From assembly GCA_002257025.1 (NCBI GenBank), contig NCHA01000022.1, forward strand, positions 1 through 48,882: DNA of 48,882 nucleotides, read 5' to 3'. The notes under the pieces are model-generated. The model worked only from the letters and a program-made list of their open reading frames with translations. It was not told the DNA's origin and searched no databases. Within the stretch, counting starts at the first letter, position 1. Each line of letters opens with the position of its first letter. Of the stretch, positions 7,064 through 15,715 are shown one piece after another. This DNA comes from Sphingobacteriales bacterium 16-39-50 (GTDB lineage Bacteria; Bacteroidota; Bacteroidia; Sphingobacteriales; Sphingobacteriaceae). Both the position numbers and the translations under genes were made by a program.

Positions 7064-10042
7064 ATGAAAAGAAAATTACTAGCTTTCTTATTATTTGGCT
7101 TGTTCGCTGTTACCAGCGCAATAGCACAAAATAAGACTATCACTGGTAGAGTTGTTGGGGCTGATGACGGCCTCCCTCTGCCTGGTGTTTCCGTACGTGT
7201 TAAAGGTGGCACTGCGGGTACTACTACAGGTGCTGAAGGAAATTATTCATTGAATGTTCCTTCTACTGCCTCTGTGTTGACATTTACCTACATTGGTTAT
7301 GTATCACAGGAAATTTCAATAGGTTCAAGAAGTCGCGTTGATGTACGTTTAGTTACTGATGCAAAACTGCTTTCTGAAGTTGTAGTTGTTGGTTATGGTG
7401 CACAGAGTCGTGCTTTGAGTACTCAGTCAACTTCATCAGTAAGTGCTGAATCATTCAAAAACGTTCCAATTATCAGCCCTCAGCAAATTTTGCAAGGACA
7501 GGCGGCCGGCGTAAACATGGTGAATTCATCAGGTGTACTTGGATCAGCTTCACAAATCACAATCCGTGGTGGTTCTTCTTTAACTGCAGGTGGTCAGCCA
7601 CTTTATGTAATTGATGGTGTGCCTTTGAATACTGGAAACTACACACAGGGTCAAGGTGGTGGTTCAGGTTTGAATCCATTGTTGAATATAAATGCAAATG
7701 ATATTGAGAGTATGACAGTACTTAAAGATGCATCTGCAGCAGCTATCTATGGTTCTAGAGGTTCAAATGGTGTTATTTTGATCAAGACCAAGTCTGGTGC
7801 AAATAATTCTGCAACTAAGATTAATGTTGATTATTTTAATGGTACTTCTGAACCTACTGATATCCTAAAGTATATGAATGCTGATCAGTGGAGAACCTTC
7901 CGCAGAGATTTTCTTCAGGCAAACAATACTGCAGTTCCTGCTTATCCTACAACCAGTTTTGACTGGACAGATGCAGTGCTAAGAACTGGAAAAATGAATA
8001 ACTTTAATGCAAGCGCATCGGGTGGAAACGACAAAACGAGGTTCTATCTTGGTGGTACATTCGCTGACGAGTCAGGTTACACCATAGGAAATGATCTTGA
8101 GCGATTATCAGGTCGTTTCAACTTCAATCACAATATCAGTGAAAAAGTTAGAGTTGGTTTAAACTATAATTTAGCTAGAGTTAATTCAGACCGAATTGGT
8201 GCTGAAAATAGCACTTACGCTCCTTTGACTTCTTCTTATTTGCAGTTACCATATGTTATGCCGTATGATGCAAACGGGAACTTTAGAAATACAGGTTTTA
8301 TTCAAAACGTAATTGGTCTTGAAGCAACAGGTTTCAACAAGTTAAATTCAACACGTAATACAGGTAATGCTTATGCTGAAGTGGATATCATCAGTGGTTT
8401 AACATTCAAAACTGACTGGGGTATTGATAATGCCTTATTTGATGAGAAATATCGTGAAGTTGATGTATTTACACCTGGTGGTTACGGATACATCTCAAGA
8501 CGTTCAGATAATAAATGGCTGACTTCAAATACCTTAAATTATAACAAGATCATTGGACAAAATCATTCAGTCAGTGGATTATTGGGTTATTCATTCGAAA
8601 CCTCAAGACTAACTAATGGTTTATTTGAAGGACAAGGGTTTGCCAGTGATGCATTACCAAATATTGGTTCTGCTTCAACTCCGCTTACTGCTTCTGAAAC
8701 TGGTGCAGAATGGGCATTAGAATCTCAGTTTGCTCGTCTTGGCTATTCATACGCTGATAAATATCTTTTTGAAGGAACAGTAAGAAGAGATGGTTCTTCA
8801 CGTTTCGGAGCAAACAAGAAATACGGTATTTTTTATGCAGCATCTGCGGGATGGATTTTATCAAATGAGAGCTTCTTTAACAAGGATAATAAAATTGCAC
8901 AATTCCTGAAATTTACTGGTAGTTATGGTATATCTGGAAATGATCAGATTGGTTACTTCGATTATCTGGGTACATTTGGAGCAGGTGCTGCTTACAGTGA
9001 TGCTTCTGCATCTACTCCTGCACGTGTTGCCAATCCAAACCTTGGTTGGGAAGAAACAGAGCAATTGGATATTGGTCTTACTGCCAGATTATTCAATGCT
9101 GTTGATTTGCAATTAAACTATTACAACAAGAATACAAAAGGATTGTTGGCTAGTGTTCCTTATCCATTTACTACAGGTTTTGCATCAGCAACTCAGAATA
9201 TTGGTGAGATGAGAAACAGAGGTTTTGAGGTTACTTTAGGTACTCAAAATGTTAAATCTGAAAACTTCTCATGGACAACTAATTTCAATATTGGTTTCAA
9301 TAAAAATACAGTATTGTCATTACCTGAGAATAAAGACCCAGAAGGAAGGAACTTCATTTCGGGATCTACTGCTCAAAGAGCCATTGTTGGTGAGTCAAGA
9401 AACTCATTCTACCTGATCAGATACAAGGGAATTAATCCAGCAACAGGTGATGCTGAATGGTTGAAAAAAGACGGGACTCCAACTACAACTCCGGTTGCAG
9501 CAGATAGGGTATTAGTAGGCCATGCAGATCCTGATTTTGTTGGTGGTTTCACAAATACCTTCCGTTATAAGGATTTTGACCTCAGTGCATTCTTTAACTT
9601 TGCCTATGGCAACAAGGTCTTAATTGACGGTTTACGTTTTACTGAGAATGTTGCAACACCTTCATTCAATAAAAGTACTGACCTGTTAAACTATTGGAAA
9701 ACAGCTGGAGATCAGGCTTTTGCACCAAGATTGAATAGCCCAACCCGTGGCACGTTTAATCAGTTATCTACCAGCCAATTACAGGATGGATCTTATGCAA
9801 GATTAAAAACTGTAACAGTAGGTTACAATCTGCCATCTTCAGTTGTCAGCAAAACTAAGGTTTTACGTTCTGCAAGAATCTATTTATTAGGTCAGAACTT
9901 ATGGACAATTCAGAACAAAGATTTCAGAGGACCAGATCCTGAGGTTTCAGCTAACGGAGCAAGCAACCTTATTATGGGTGAATCATTCTTCGCATTGCCA
10001 CAAGCTAAATCTGTTACTTTTGGTATCAACTTAGGACTTTAA
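7064..10042 (+). CDS. SusC/RagA-family TonB-dependent outer-membrane transporter
   Basis: A 992-residue outer-membrane barrel that imports oligomers with its SusD partner using TonB energy. The signal peptide ends near AIAQ (about residue 22). A carboxypeptidase-D-like domain follows (about 24-100, ITGRVVGADDGLPLPGVSV). The TonB-box/plug region begins with EVVVVGYGAQ, and the plug carries ITIRGG and PLYVIDGVPLNTG. The rest is a 22-strand-type barrel ending in the terminal motif AKSVTFGINLGL. There is no N-terminal STN domain and no sigma/anti-sigma pair nearby, so the control differs from FecR-type loci. It is 11 bp upstream of its SusD gene. The substrate cannot be inferred, since no glycosidase, peptidase or surface glycan-binding gene flanks it. 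Confidence 0.96.
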   Translation: MKRKLLAFLLFGLFAVTSAIAQNKTITGRVVGADDGLPLPGVSVRVKGGTAGTTTGAEGNYSLNVPSTASVLTFTYIGYVSQEISIGSRSRVDVRLVTDAKLLSEVVVVGYGAQSRALSTQSTSSVSAESFKNVPIISPQQILQGQAAGVNMVNSSGVLGSASQITIRGGSSLTAGGQPLYVIDGVPLNTGNYTQGQGGGSGLNPLLNINANDIESMTVLKDASAAAIYGSRGSNGVILIKTKSGANNSATKINVDYFNGTSEPTDILKYMNADQWRTFRRDFLQANNTAVPAYPTTSFDWTDAVLRTGKMNNFNASASGGNDKTRFYLGGTFADESGYTIGNDLERLSGRFNFNHNISEKVRVGLNYNLARVNSDRIGAENSTYAPLTSSYLQLPYVMPYDANGNFRNTGFIQNVIGLEATGFNKLNSTRNTGNAYAEVDIISGLTFKTDWGIDNALFDEKYREVDVFTPGGYGYISRRSDNKWLTSNTLNYNKIIGQNHSVSGLLGYSFETSRLTNGLFEGQGFASDALPNIGSASTPLTASETGAEWALESQFARLGYSYADKYLFEGTVRRDGSSRFGANKKYGIFYAASAGWILSNESFFNKDNKIAQFLKFTGSYGISGNDQIGYFDYLGTFGAGAAYSDASASTPARVANPNLGWEETEQLDIGLTARLFNAVDLQLNYYNKNTKGLLASVPYPFTTGFASATQNIGEMRNRGFEVTLGTQNVKSENFSWTTNFNIGFNKNTVLSLPENKDPEGRNFISGSTAQRAIVGESRNSFYLIRYKGINPATGDAEWLKKDGTPTTTPVAADRVLVGHADPDFVGGFTNTFRYKDFDLSAFFNFAYGNKVLIDGLRFTENVATPSFNKSTDLLNYWKTAGDQAFAPRLNSPTRGTFNQLSTSQLQDGSYARLKTVTVGYNLPSSVVSKTKVLRSARIYLLGQNLWTIQNKDFRGPDPEVSANGASNLIMGESFFALPQAKSVTFGINLGL

Positions 10043-10053
10043 TTTAAGAAATA

Positions 10054-11457
10054 ATGAAAATAAAATATATAATAGCAATTTCAGCGCTTGCATTTTCACT
10101 GAGTTCATGTGAAAGTAAATTAGCGCTGACACCAGAGCAGGATTTAACTGAAGAAACCATTTTCAGTAACCCTTCTACTGCAAAAAGTGCCGTATTAGGT
10201 GTATACAGTACTGCTCAAACTCTTGAATTTTACGGTTCTATGCCGCAAATTATAGAAGAGTATATGGGAGATAATGTGGAATTTGTTGGATCATTTCCAA
10301 CTCTACAAGAGTTAAGGGATTTCACAACAGTTTCAACCAATGGTAACGTATCAGGTATCTGGCAGGTACACTATCAGGTTATTACCCGTGCGAATAAAGT
10401 AATTGCCAATATTGCCAGTGTAACAGGTTTATCTGATGCCGAGAAAAACCAATTCGTTGGTGAGGCAAAGTTCCTTCGCGCATTAGCTTATTTGCAACTG
10501 GTAAATATGTATGCTCAGCCATTTCAGGTAACAACAGGAACCAATCTTGGTGTACCTCTTATAGTTGATGATTTTACAGGTACAATTTCATACCCAGCAA
10601 GAGCAACTGTAAATCAGGTTCATGATCAGATTAAAAAGGATCTTACCGAAGCCGCTGCAGCATTGCCTGCAAGTTATGCAACTGGTGTAGATACCAGAGG
10701 TCGTGCAACTAAAGGTGCAGCTAATGCATTATTATCAAGGTTATATCTATATCGCGAAGAGTGGGCAAATGCAATCACAGCTGCAAGAGCTGCAATTACT
10801 GGTCCTTACACTTTAGCGACTGATTATACTTTCTACGATAAAAATACCGCAGAAGATGTGTTCACTATTCAGAATTCTCCTACTGATAATGGAAGAACTG
10901 GTTCAGGTGGTTGGGCATCATATTATTCTCCTGCACCATTAGGTGGTCGTGGTGATGCTCCTTTTTCTGCTAATTTGATTGCAGCTTATGAAGCTGAAGC
11001 AGGAGATAAGCGTTATCTACTTAAGCGTACAGGTACTGCAGCAGATGCTGTAAGCCGTGCATTTACATCTAAATTCCCTGATGCTGTAAATAATTCAGAT
11101 AACTCACCGGTAATCAGAATTACTGAAGTATATCTGAACCTTGCTGAAGCATTGGCTCAGTCTAATGCTTTGCCTAATGCAGAAGCTATTACCATTTTGA
11201 ATAACCTAAGAAACAGAGCTGGTTTAGCACCTAAGTTGGTTTTTGCAACTAAGCAGGCGTTGATCGATGCAATACTTTTGGAGCGAAGAAAAGAACTTGC
11301 TTTCGAAGGCTTCAGAAGAATGGATTTGCTTAGATACAAACAAAACCTTAGATCAGGTAATCCTTTGGCAGCTTATGGTGGTCAAAAGACTATTCTTCCA
11401 ATCCCTCAACGTGAATTGGATAATAACACGAGTTTACAACCAAATCCTGGTTTCTAA
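10054..11457 (+). CDS. SusD/RagB-family surface lipoprotein
   Basis: The substrate-capturing lid of the adjacent SusC channel. The lipobox LSSC places the lipidated cysteine at residue 19. The body is TPR-like: an N-terminal SusD-like part (LTPEQDLTEETIF, then helices) and a RagB/SusD C-terminal domain with the hallmark ITEVYLNLAEAL and ERRKELAFEGFRRMDLLRY segments. At 467 residues it is on the short side for the family, where 500-600 is common. It ends with the usual LPIPQRELDNN...LQPNPGF tail. Translation follows SusC after an 11 bp gap, and the unit ends at the terminator 31 bp downstream. Confidence 0.96.
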   Translation: MKIKYIIAISALAFSLSSCESKLALTPEQDLTEETIFSNPSTAKSAVLGVYSTAQTLEFYGSMPQIIEEYMGDNVEFVGSFPTLQELRDFTTVSTNGNVSGIWQVHYQVITRANKVIANIASVTGLSDAEKNQFVGEAKFLRALAYLQLVNMYAQPFQVTTGTNLGVPLIVDDFTGTISYPARATVNQVHDQIKKDLTEAAAALPASYATGVDTRGRATKGAANALLSRLYLYREEWANAITAARAAITGPYTLATDYTFYDKNTAEDVFTIQNSPTDNGRTGSGGWASYYSPAPLGGRGDAPFSANLIAAYEAEAGDKRYLLKRTGTAADAVSRAFTSKFPDAVNNSDNSPVIRITEVYLNLAEALAQSNALPNAEAITILNNLRNRAGLAPKLVFATKQALIDAILLERRKELAFEGFRRMDLLRYKQNLRSGNPLAAYGGQKTILPIPQRELDNNTSLQPNPGF

Positions 11458-11487
11458 GTTTTAGAAGAGCTTATTAAATAAAAAAAA

Positions 11488-11517
11488 GGTCCTGAGTTTA
11501 ACTCGGGACCTTTTTTT
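11488..11517. terminator. Bidirectional intrinsic terminator between susD-like and bioD
   Basis: GGTCCTGAG (11488-11496), a 5-nt loop and CTCGGGACC (11502-11510) form a 9-bp stem with one G-T pair, followed by T7 and preceded by an A-run. It would end the SusCD transcript on the plus strand and the bioF-bioD transcript on the minus strand. Confidence 0.9.
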
Positions 11518-11553
11518 ATAGGCTAGTTCCCTTTAGGATTGTAAGACTCTCTC

Positions 11554-12165
11554 TTAAAAGGTCATTTTTTCTGCGTAAGAGGATACTGTTTCTGAATTCA
11601 GTTCACCAAAATAGGGGATATGCAAACTTTCGATTTGTAAATACTTCCTGATGATTGCTTCAGAATCATGATTTTGTTCCCCGCAAAATATAAGTCTGCT
11701 TAATTTAATGCCATTGCTTTTCAGAATTCCGGCCGACATCAGGCTATGATTGATACTCCCCAGATAGTTTTTAGATACCAGAATAACCTCTGCATTCAGC
11801 TTTTTTATCAGGTCAATCATTAAAAAATCCTCATTCAGGGGGACCATTAATCCTCCGGCACCCTCTATTATTAACTGATTCTTTGTTTCTGGTAGTACAA
11901 TTTTTTCCGGATCAATGTATAAACCATCTAATGCAGCCGATTTATGAGGAGAGTAGGGTTGGGTAAGCCGATAAGCCTCAGGATGGAAAGTTGATATCTT
12001 GTTTGATACCAAACTTCTGACATGGTCTGTATCGCTGTTATCAAGATCCCCTGACTGAATAGGTTTCCAGTAATCTGCTTGTAGTTTTTGTGCCAGAATG
12101 GCAGAAACGATGGTTTTACCAACTCCTGTGCCTATTCCTGTTATAAAAATGGGACGTGTGCTCAA
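11554..12165 (-). CDS. bioD: Dethiobiotin synthetase
   Basis: An ATP-dependent carboxylase that closes the ureido ring of 7,8-diaminopelargonate to give dethiobiotin. The 203-residue product carries the BioD-type P-loop GIGTGVGKT at 10-18, followed by KPIQSGD (substrate loop) and EGAGGLMVPL, the second family signature. The start ATG overlaps the bioF stop (ATGA at 12162-12165), so the two are translationally coupled. No bioA, bioB or bioC lies in the window, so the rest of the pathway must be elsewhere if it exists. Confidence 0.95.
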   Translation of the reverse strand: MSTRPIFITGIGTGVGKTIVSAILAQKLQADYWKPIQSGDLDNSDTDHVRSLVSNKISTFHPEAYRLTQPYSPHKSAALDGLYIDPEKIVLPETKNQLIIEGAGGLMVPLNEDFLMIDLIKKLNAEVILVSKNYLGSINHSLMSAGILKSNGIKLSRLIFCGEQNHDSEAIIRKYLQIESLHIPYFGELNSETVSSYAEKMTF

Positions 12166-13283
12166 AGTATTCGGTTTAAAAGTTCACAAAGGTTTTTGAT
12201 CTCTGTCGTTAAATTATGGTTGTGCAGGCATATACGAAGGCGTTCTGATCCTGCTGCAACACTCGGACTCAAAATTGCTCTGACATCAAATCCTTCCTGT
12301 TGTATGAGCCGGGCTGCTTCCCTTGCCTTATTGTTTCCGGGAATTACAATAATCTGGATGGCTGATCTGCTATCCAGTAATTTGGGTCCTGCTTTTATAC
12401 TTTGTCTGAATAGTTTTATTCGCTGATGAATATCTGATTGATGATCTCTGCTTTTGAGGTACACATATGCGCACTGAATTGCGAGGTGGTTCAGGAATGG
12501 TGCGGCAGTGGTATAAATGAAAGCCCTTGAAAAATTGATCAGATAAGATCTTAGCTGGCTGCTCCCTAGTATTGCGGCACCATGAGTACCCAGAGCTTTA
12601 CCAAAGGTAATTATTCTTGCAAATACATCATTGCAAAGCCCTAGTTCATGTACCACACCTCTACCCGAATCTCCGAATATTCCTACAGCATGTGCTTCGT
12701 CGACAATTAGTGCAGCATTATATTGCTTAGCAAGTTTTACCATTTCCTTTAGTGGAGCTTCATCTCCATCCATCGAATACACACTTTCAACAACTATAAA
12801 TATCTTTCCTTTTGCCAGCTTTAATTTGTGTTCCAGGCTGGTAAGGTTATTATGTCTGAAAACAAAGCGGGATGCATGGCTCAATCTGATTCCATCGATT
12901 ATAGATGCATGAATATATTCATCTGAAATAATGGTATCACCCCGCTGGGGCAGGGACGAGAAGAGACCAACATTAGCATCAAAGCCTGAATTATAAATCA
13001 TTGCGCTCTCTGCATCATGGAAAATAGCGATTTTATTTTCAAGACTTTCAGTAAAGCTATGATTCCCAGCCAGTAGTCTTGAACCACCGGAGCCCAGACG
13101 ATAATCCGGATAATTCTTTAATTCATTTTCAAACAGCGCTTTTAATTCTTTTGATCGCGAAAAACCCAGGTAATCGTTTGAACAAAAGTCAACCAGCGAA
13201 TTCTCCGGTTTTAAAGTGCGCAGCGAATGGTTTTTAATACGCTGCTGGAGACTTTCTGAAATGAAAGTATTGATGTCTTTCAA
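12162..13283 (-). CDS. bioF: 8-amino-7-oxononanoate synthase
   Basis: A PLP alpha-oxoamine synthase that condenses pimeloyl-ACP/CoA with alanine in biotin synthesis. Signatures in the 373-residue product are DFCSNDYLGFS (32-42), GSGGSRLLAGN (64-74), VDEAHAVGIFG (194-204) and the PLP-lysine motif ITFGKALG with K229. Close relatives (KBL, serine palmitoyltransferase) share the fold, but the overlap with bioD fixes the role. It is slightly shorter than enteric BioF (about 384 residues). Confidence 0.93.
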   Translation of the reverse strand: MKDINTFISESLQQRIKNHSLRTLKPENSLVDFCSNDYLGFSRSKELKALFENELKNYPDYRLGSGGSRLLAGNHSFTESLENKIAIFHDAESAMIYNSGFDANVGLFSSLPQRGDTIISDEYIHASIIDGIRLSHASRFVFRHNNLTSLEHKLKLAKGKIFIVVESVYSMDGDEAPLKEMVKLAKQYNAALIVDEAHAVGIFGDSGRGVVHELGLCNDVFARIITFGKALGTHGAAILGSSQLRSYLINFSRAFIYTTAAPFLNHLAIQCAYVYLKSRDHQSDIHQRIKLFRQSIKAGPKLLDSRSAIQIIVIPGNNKAREAARLIQQEGFDVRAILSPSVAAGSERLRICLHNHNLTTEIKNLCELLNRIL

Positions 13284-13302
13284 GATTTTTTTTGTTAAAA
13301 AT

Positions 13303-13335
13303 AATAAAAGCGGCCTGAAATGAGCCGCTTTTATT
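13303..13335 (-). terminator. Intrinsic terminator of the DUF4890-like gene
   Basis: AATAAAAGCGGC (13303-13314), a 9-nt loop and GCCGCTTTTATT (13324-13335) form a perfect 12-bp stem, ending in a T-rich arm on the minus strand. It lies between the stop at 13356 and the bioF start at 13283, so it separates the two transcripts. Confidence 0.85.
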
Positions 13336-13355
13336 AGAAATGAATCAAGGAATTA

Positions 13356-13799
13356 TCAACCTTTTCTCATACCGGGTCTGTGTTCTGACCTTTGTTTCAT
13401 TCTTTCCTTAGCTTTTTGCTTCATTTCTTGCATCGCTTTTTGCTGCTCCTCATTAAGAATCTTATTCATTTTCTTTTCAGACTCCATCATGATCTCTCTG
13501 CGCTTTTCCATCTGAGATTTTCTCTGATCCATTTCAGATTTATGAAGTTTTTCCATTTTCTGAGCACGTTCGAGATTTAGAGCATAAACTTTTTCCTTTT
13601 GCTCCTGACTAAGATTTAGTCTTTTTTCCAAAGCATCAGCACTCATTTTTGCACGCTCTTCAGGAGTTTTCATTTCCTTAGCAAAGCGTTGTCCGTGTGG
13701 ACCTGGTCCTGCAGGTCTTTTTCTTTGTGTACTATCCTGCGCAAAGCCGGTACTTATAACTCCGATAAATAGGGCTGTAATAATTAATAACTTCTTCAT
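13356..13799 (-). CDS. Small secreted helical protein, DUF4890/Spy-like
   Basis: A 147-residue periplasmic protein of unknown function. A signal peptide ends at GFAQ (about residue 21). The mature part is almost wholly charged helix: a Lys/Glu/Met/Gln-rich region with LNLSQEQKEKVYAL (about 66-79), which resembles the LTxxQ repeat of the Spy/CpxP chaperone fold, and a second ILNEEQQKAMQEMKQKAK segment. Many Bacteroidota proteins of this look are labelled DUF4890. A periplasmic chaperone or metal-stress role is a guess from the fold. It has its own terminator downstream and a 73 bp gap upstream, so it is probably monocistronic. Confidence 0.75.
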   Translation of the reverse strand: MKKLLIITALFIGVISTGFAQDSTQRKRPAGPGPHGQRFAKEMKTPEERAKMSADALEKRLNLSQEQKEKVYALNLERAQKMEKLHKSEMDQRKSQMEKRREIMMESEKKMNKILNEEQQKAMQEMKQKAKERMKQRSEHRPGMRKG

Positions 13800-13872
13800 A
13801 TCAATATTTGTTTATTTAATCAGATAGATGATATTATTGACAGATAGTTTAAAATGCAAATGTTAAAATATG

Positions 13873-14649
13873 TTAATTCCGGTTTTTATCAAGGTTTGAG
13901 ATGGATTTCTGCATTTGTGAGACCATGTTAGTCAGTGTTTCAAGCGTTGGTTCAGGAGCAGGTTCAGGAAAATGAGTACTGATAAAGGCTTTAGCTTTCC
14001 ATATTTCAAGCAATTCATCCGCCTGAATAGAATAGGGTTCATACACAGGATTATCAGAAATAAGCTTTAGTGTCTTGTTTTCTTTTACCCTGTTACCTAT
14101 TCGTTTATATACTATACCGTCATTTTTACTTATTACCACATAAGTATCTCCCGGTTTTACATCATTCCAGTTGCTGAGATATTCACCTACTACGATGGTT
14201 CCAGATTGAAGGGGTAGCATCGAATCACCCTTAATCTCAAATGCACGGTAAGTCCCCTGACGAAACATTGGCAAATGGAATTTTGGTAATTCACTAATGT
14301 ATTCCGGGTCTCCATACCCATTTAAATAGCCAGCACTAGCCTTAACAGGAACCAGTTCGATATTCTCTCTGTCCTGGCTGTCTACAGAAATACTTAGTAC
14401 TCTGATATTTGCGGGATCCCCTTTAGGTTTAGGTTTCCAACGGTCATCAATACGATCATTGATAAGTTCATCCATTGAAAGTTCATAAAATTCCGCGAAT
14501 TTTTTTAGTAATTCATATTTAGGTTCGGCCCGATCCTCTTCATATGCTCCTACAAGGGAGCGTTTGATTTCCAGAGTGTCAGCAAATTGCTGCTGAGTAA
14601 GCCCTTTTTTCTTGCGGAGGTACTTCAGATTTGAAGAAATGTTTGACAT
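13873..14649 (-). CDS. XRE-HTH / S24 self-cleaving repressor (LexA/CI type)
   Basis: A 258-residue transcriptional repressor. An XRE helix-turn-helix spans about 8-62 (LRKKKGLTQQQFADTLEIKRSLVGAYEEDRAEP region). An S24 latent-protease domain spans about 100-225. The cleavage pair is A106-G107 (VKASAGYLNG), the nucleophile is S143 (IKGDSMLP) and the general base is K182 (GIVYKRIGN). The 39-residue Ser-Lys spacing fits LexA/CI. A Pro-Glu-rich linker and a short helix (LETLTNMVSQMQKSISNL) end the protein, possibly extending dimerisation. It diverges from the GIY-YIG-like gene across a palindrome array, so autorepression and control of that gene are likely. RecA-triggered cleavage after DNA damage is inferred from the family. 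The protein is prophage-repressor-like, but no phage genes are nearby. Confidence 0.9.
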   Translation of the reverse strand: MSNISSNLKYLRKKKGLTQQQFADTLEIKRSLVGAYEEDRAEPKYELLKKFAEFYELSMDELINDRIDDRWKPKPKGDPANIRVLSISVDSQDRENIELVPVKASAGYLNGYGDPEYISELPKFHLPMFRQGTYRAFEIKGDSMLPLQSGTIVVGEYLSNWNDVKPGDTYVVISKNDGIVYKRIGNRVKENKTLKLISDNPVYEPYSIQADELLEIWKAKAFISTHFPEPAPEPTLETLTNMVSQMQKSISNLDKNRN

Positions 14650-14668
14650 TTTAAAATAAATTTGGAAA

Positions 14669-14725
14669 TACTAAAATTGTTAGTAAATTTATGCTCATAA
14701 AATTAGTAAATATTTTCAGAACTAA
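14669..14725. promoter_or_regulatory. Operator array between the S24 repressor and GIY-YIG-like genes
   Basis: Perfect palindrome TACTAA-AATTG-TTAGTA at 14669-14685, plus another TTAGTA at 14703-14708 and AACTAA at 14720-14725. TTAGTAAAT occurs twice as a direct repeat (14680 and 14703). The sites fill the 94 bp divergent gap and are well placed to control both start codons. Binding by the repressor is inferred from position. Confidence 0.65.
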
Positions 14726-14743
14726 AAATTTAAATTTTAATAT

Positions 14744-15118
14744 ATGCCGATCCTAATTAAACCAGCCATGAAGACCAGAAAATTTGTTTATTTAGTTACA
14801 GACCGTAACCGCAGTTGTATCCACGTTGGGATGAGTTCTGACCTGATGAAAACCATGAGCTTTTACAGGCAGATGCCAAATTTATTTTTTGATGCCGGAC
14901 AGCAATTGACCAGGCTGGTTTATTTTGAGGAATTAAATTCTGAACCCCTTGCAATGGAGCGTTTCAAACTCATAAGTAAATTTACGCGTATTCAGAAGGA
15001 CAGAATGATCAGGTCTGTTAATCCGGATTGGATAGACCTGACCATTGGATTGGATTTTGAGCAGATTCTGGTTTCAGGTATTCAAACAATGAACACTGCT
15101 GTCAGAAATCTTTCCTGA
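14744..15118 (+). CDS. Degenerate GIY-YIG-like small protein
   Basis: A 124-residue protein aligning by eye with UPF0213-type GIY-YIG nucleases. FVYLVTDRNRSCIHVGMSSDL stands where the family has YVYI-(N)-YIGVTNDL, VYFEELNSEPLAMERFKLISK where it has YYEEF-(N)-AIAREKQIK, and SVNPDWIDL where it has SMNPEWKDL. The catalytic features look lost: YIG is HVG, the arginine after DL is M/K (DLMKTM), and the REKQ glutamate is phenylalanine (ERFKL). It is therefore probably not a nuclease and may be a binding or regulatory protein. ATG at 14768 (MKTRKFVYL) is an alternative start that removes a tail the family lacks. It is divergent from the S24 repressor. Confidence 0.65.
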   Translation: MPILIKPAMKTRKFVYLVTDRNRSCIHVGMSSDLMKTMSFYRQMPNLFFDAGQQLTRLVYFEELNSEPLAMERFKLISKFTRIQKDRMIRSVNPDWIDLTIGLDFEQILVSGIQTMNTAVRNLS

Positions 15119-15616
15119 TTACTTTTTAATGAATTTTAGTGCTGCAGAGTTCATGCAATAACGTTTTCCACCCTTGTCTTTTGGTCCATCATCAAACACA
15201 TGACCCAGGTGCAGGCCGGTTTTGGTTTCGATTACTTCATCACGAATCATTCCATGACTGTTATCTGTAACAACGGTTATGACACCTGCTTTAATAGCTT
15301 TTGTAAAGCTCGGCCAGCCACTTCCTGATTCGAATTTATCCTCAGAACTGAATAAGGGCTCACCGGTTGCAGCGCTGACATAAATGCCTTTCTGGTGATT
15401 GTCATTGTAAGCATTTCGAAATGGAGGTTCTGTTCCTCTTTTTACCATCACTTCGAAGGAAATGGGGCTAAGTATTTTTCTCCATTCTGCTTCAGATTTC
15501 TGTATAGGAAATGTTAACGTTTTAGTGCTATTGGATTTGCTTTTGGAGTTTGTTTGTCCACAGCTTGTTACTGTTACAAACAATATGAGGACCGCAATAC
15601 TTAATAGTGATTTCAT
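15119..15616 (-). CDS. msrB: Peptide-methionine (R)-S-oxide reductase, lipoprotein form
   Basis: Reduces methionine-R-sulfoxide in oxidised proteins. From ATG 15616 it has a lipoprotein signal (VTSC, lipidated C19) and a complete MsrB domain: FPIQKSEAEWRKIL, GSGWPSF, HLGHVFDDGP and the catalytic cysteine C154 in RYCMNSAAL. The upstream 20-codon extension would place charged residues before the signal peptide and is rejected. The usual zinc CxxC pairs are absent (YVSAATGEPLFSS where CxxC is common), so this is the zinc-free form. The lipobox puts it in the envelope, where it could repair periplasmic proteins. Its stop directly abuts the end of the convergent GIY-YIG-like gene. Confidence 0.92.
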   Translation of the reverse strand: MKSLLSIAVLILFVTVTSCGQTNSKSKSNSTKTLTFPIQKSEAEWRKILSPISFEVMVKRGTEPPFRNAYNDNHQKGIYVSAATGEPLFSSEDKFESGSGWPSFTKAIKAGVITVVTDNSHGMIRDEVIETKTGLHLGHVFDDGPKDKGGKRYCMNSAALKFIKK

Positions 15617-15715
15617 TGTTTTGCTTTTTTTTATTGTGAATTTCATAAGCTGAATTCTTCTCATTCTTGAAATCAATTACGAGTTTCTTTCTCAAACAGT
15701 TTTTCCTTAAATAAA

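Noticed and set aside
7064..13283. SusCD as a biotin uptake system because bioF-bioD is adjacent
   Set aside because: The units are convergent and separated by a bidirectional terminator, so adjacency alone is not evidence.
13873..14649. Prophage remnant around the S24 repressor
   Set aside because: No integrase, structural, lysis or replication genes are nearby, and flanking genes are ordinary chromosomal ones.
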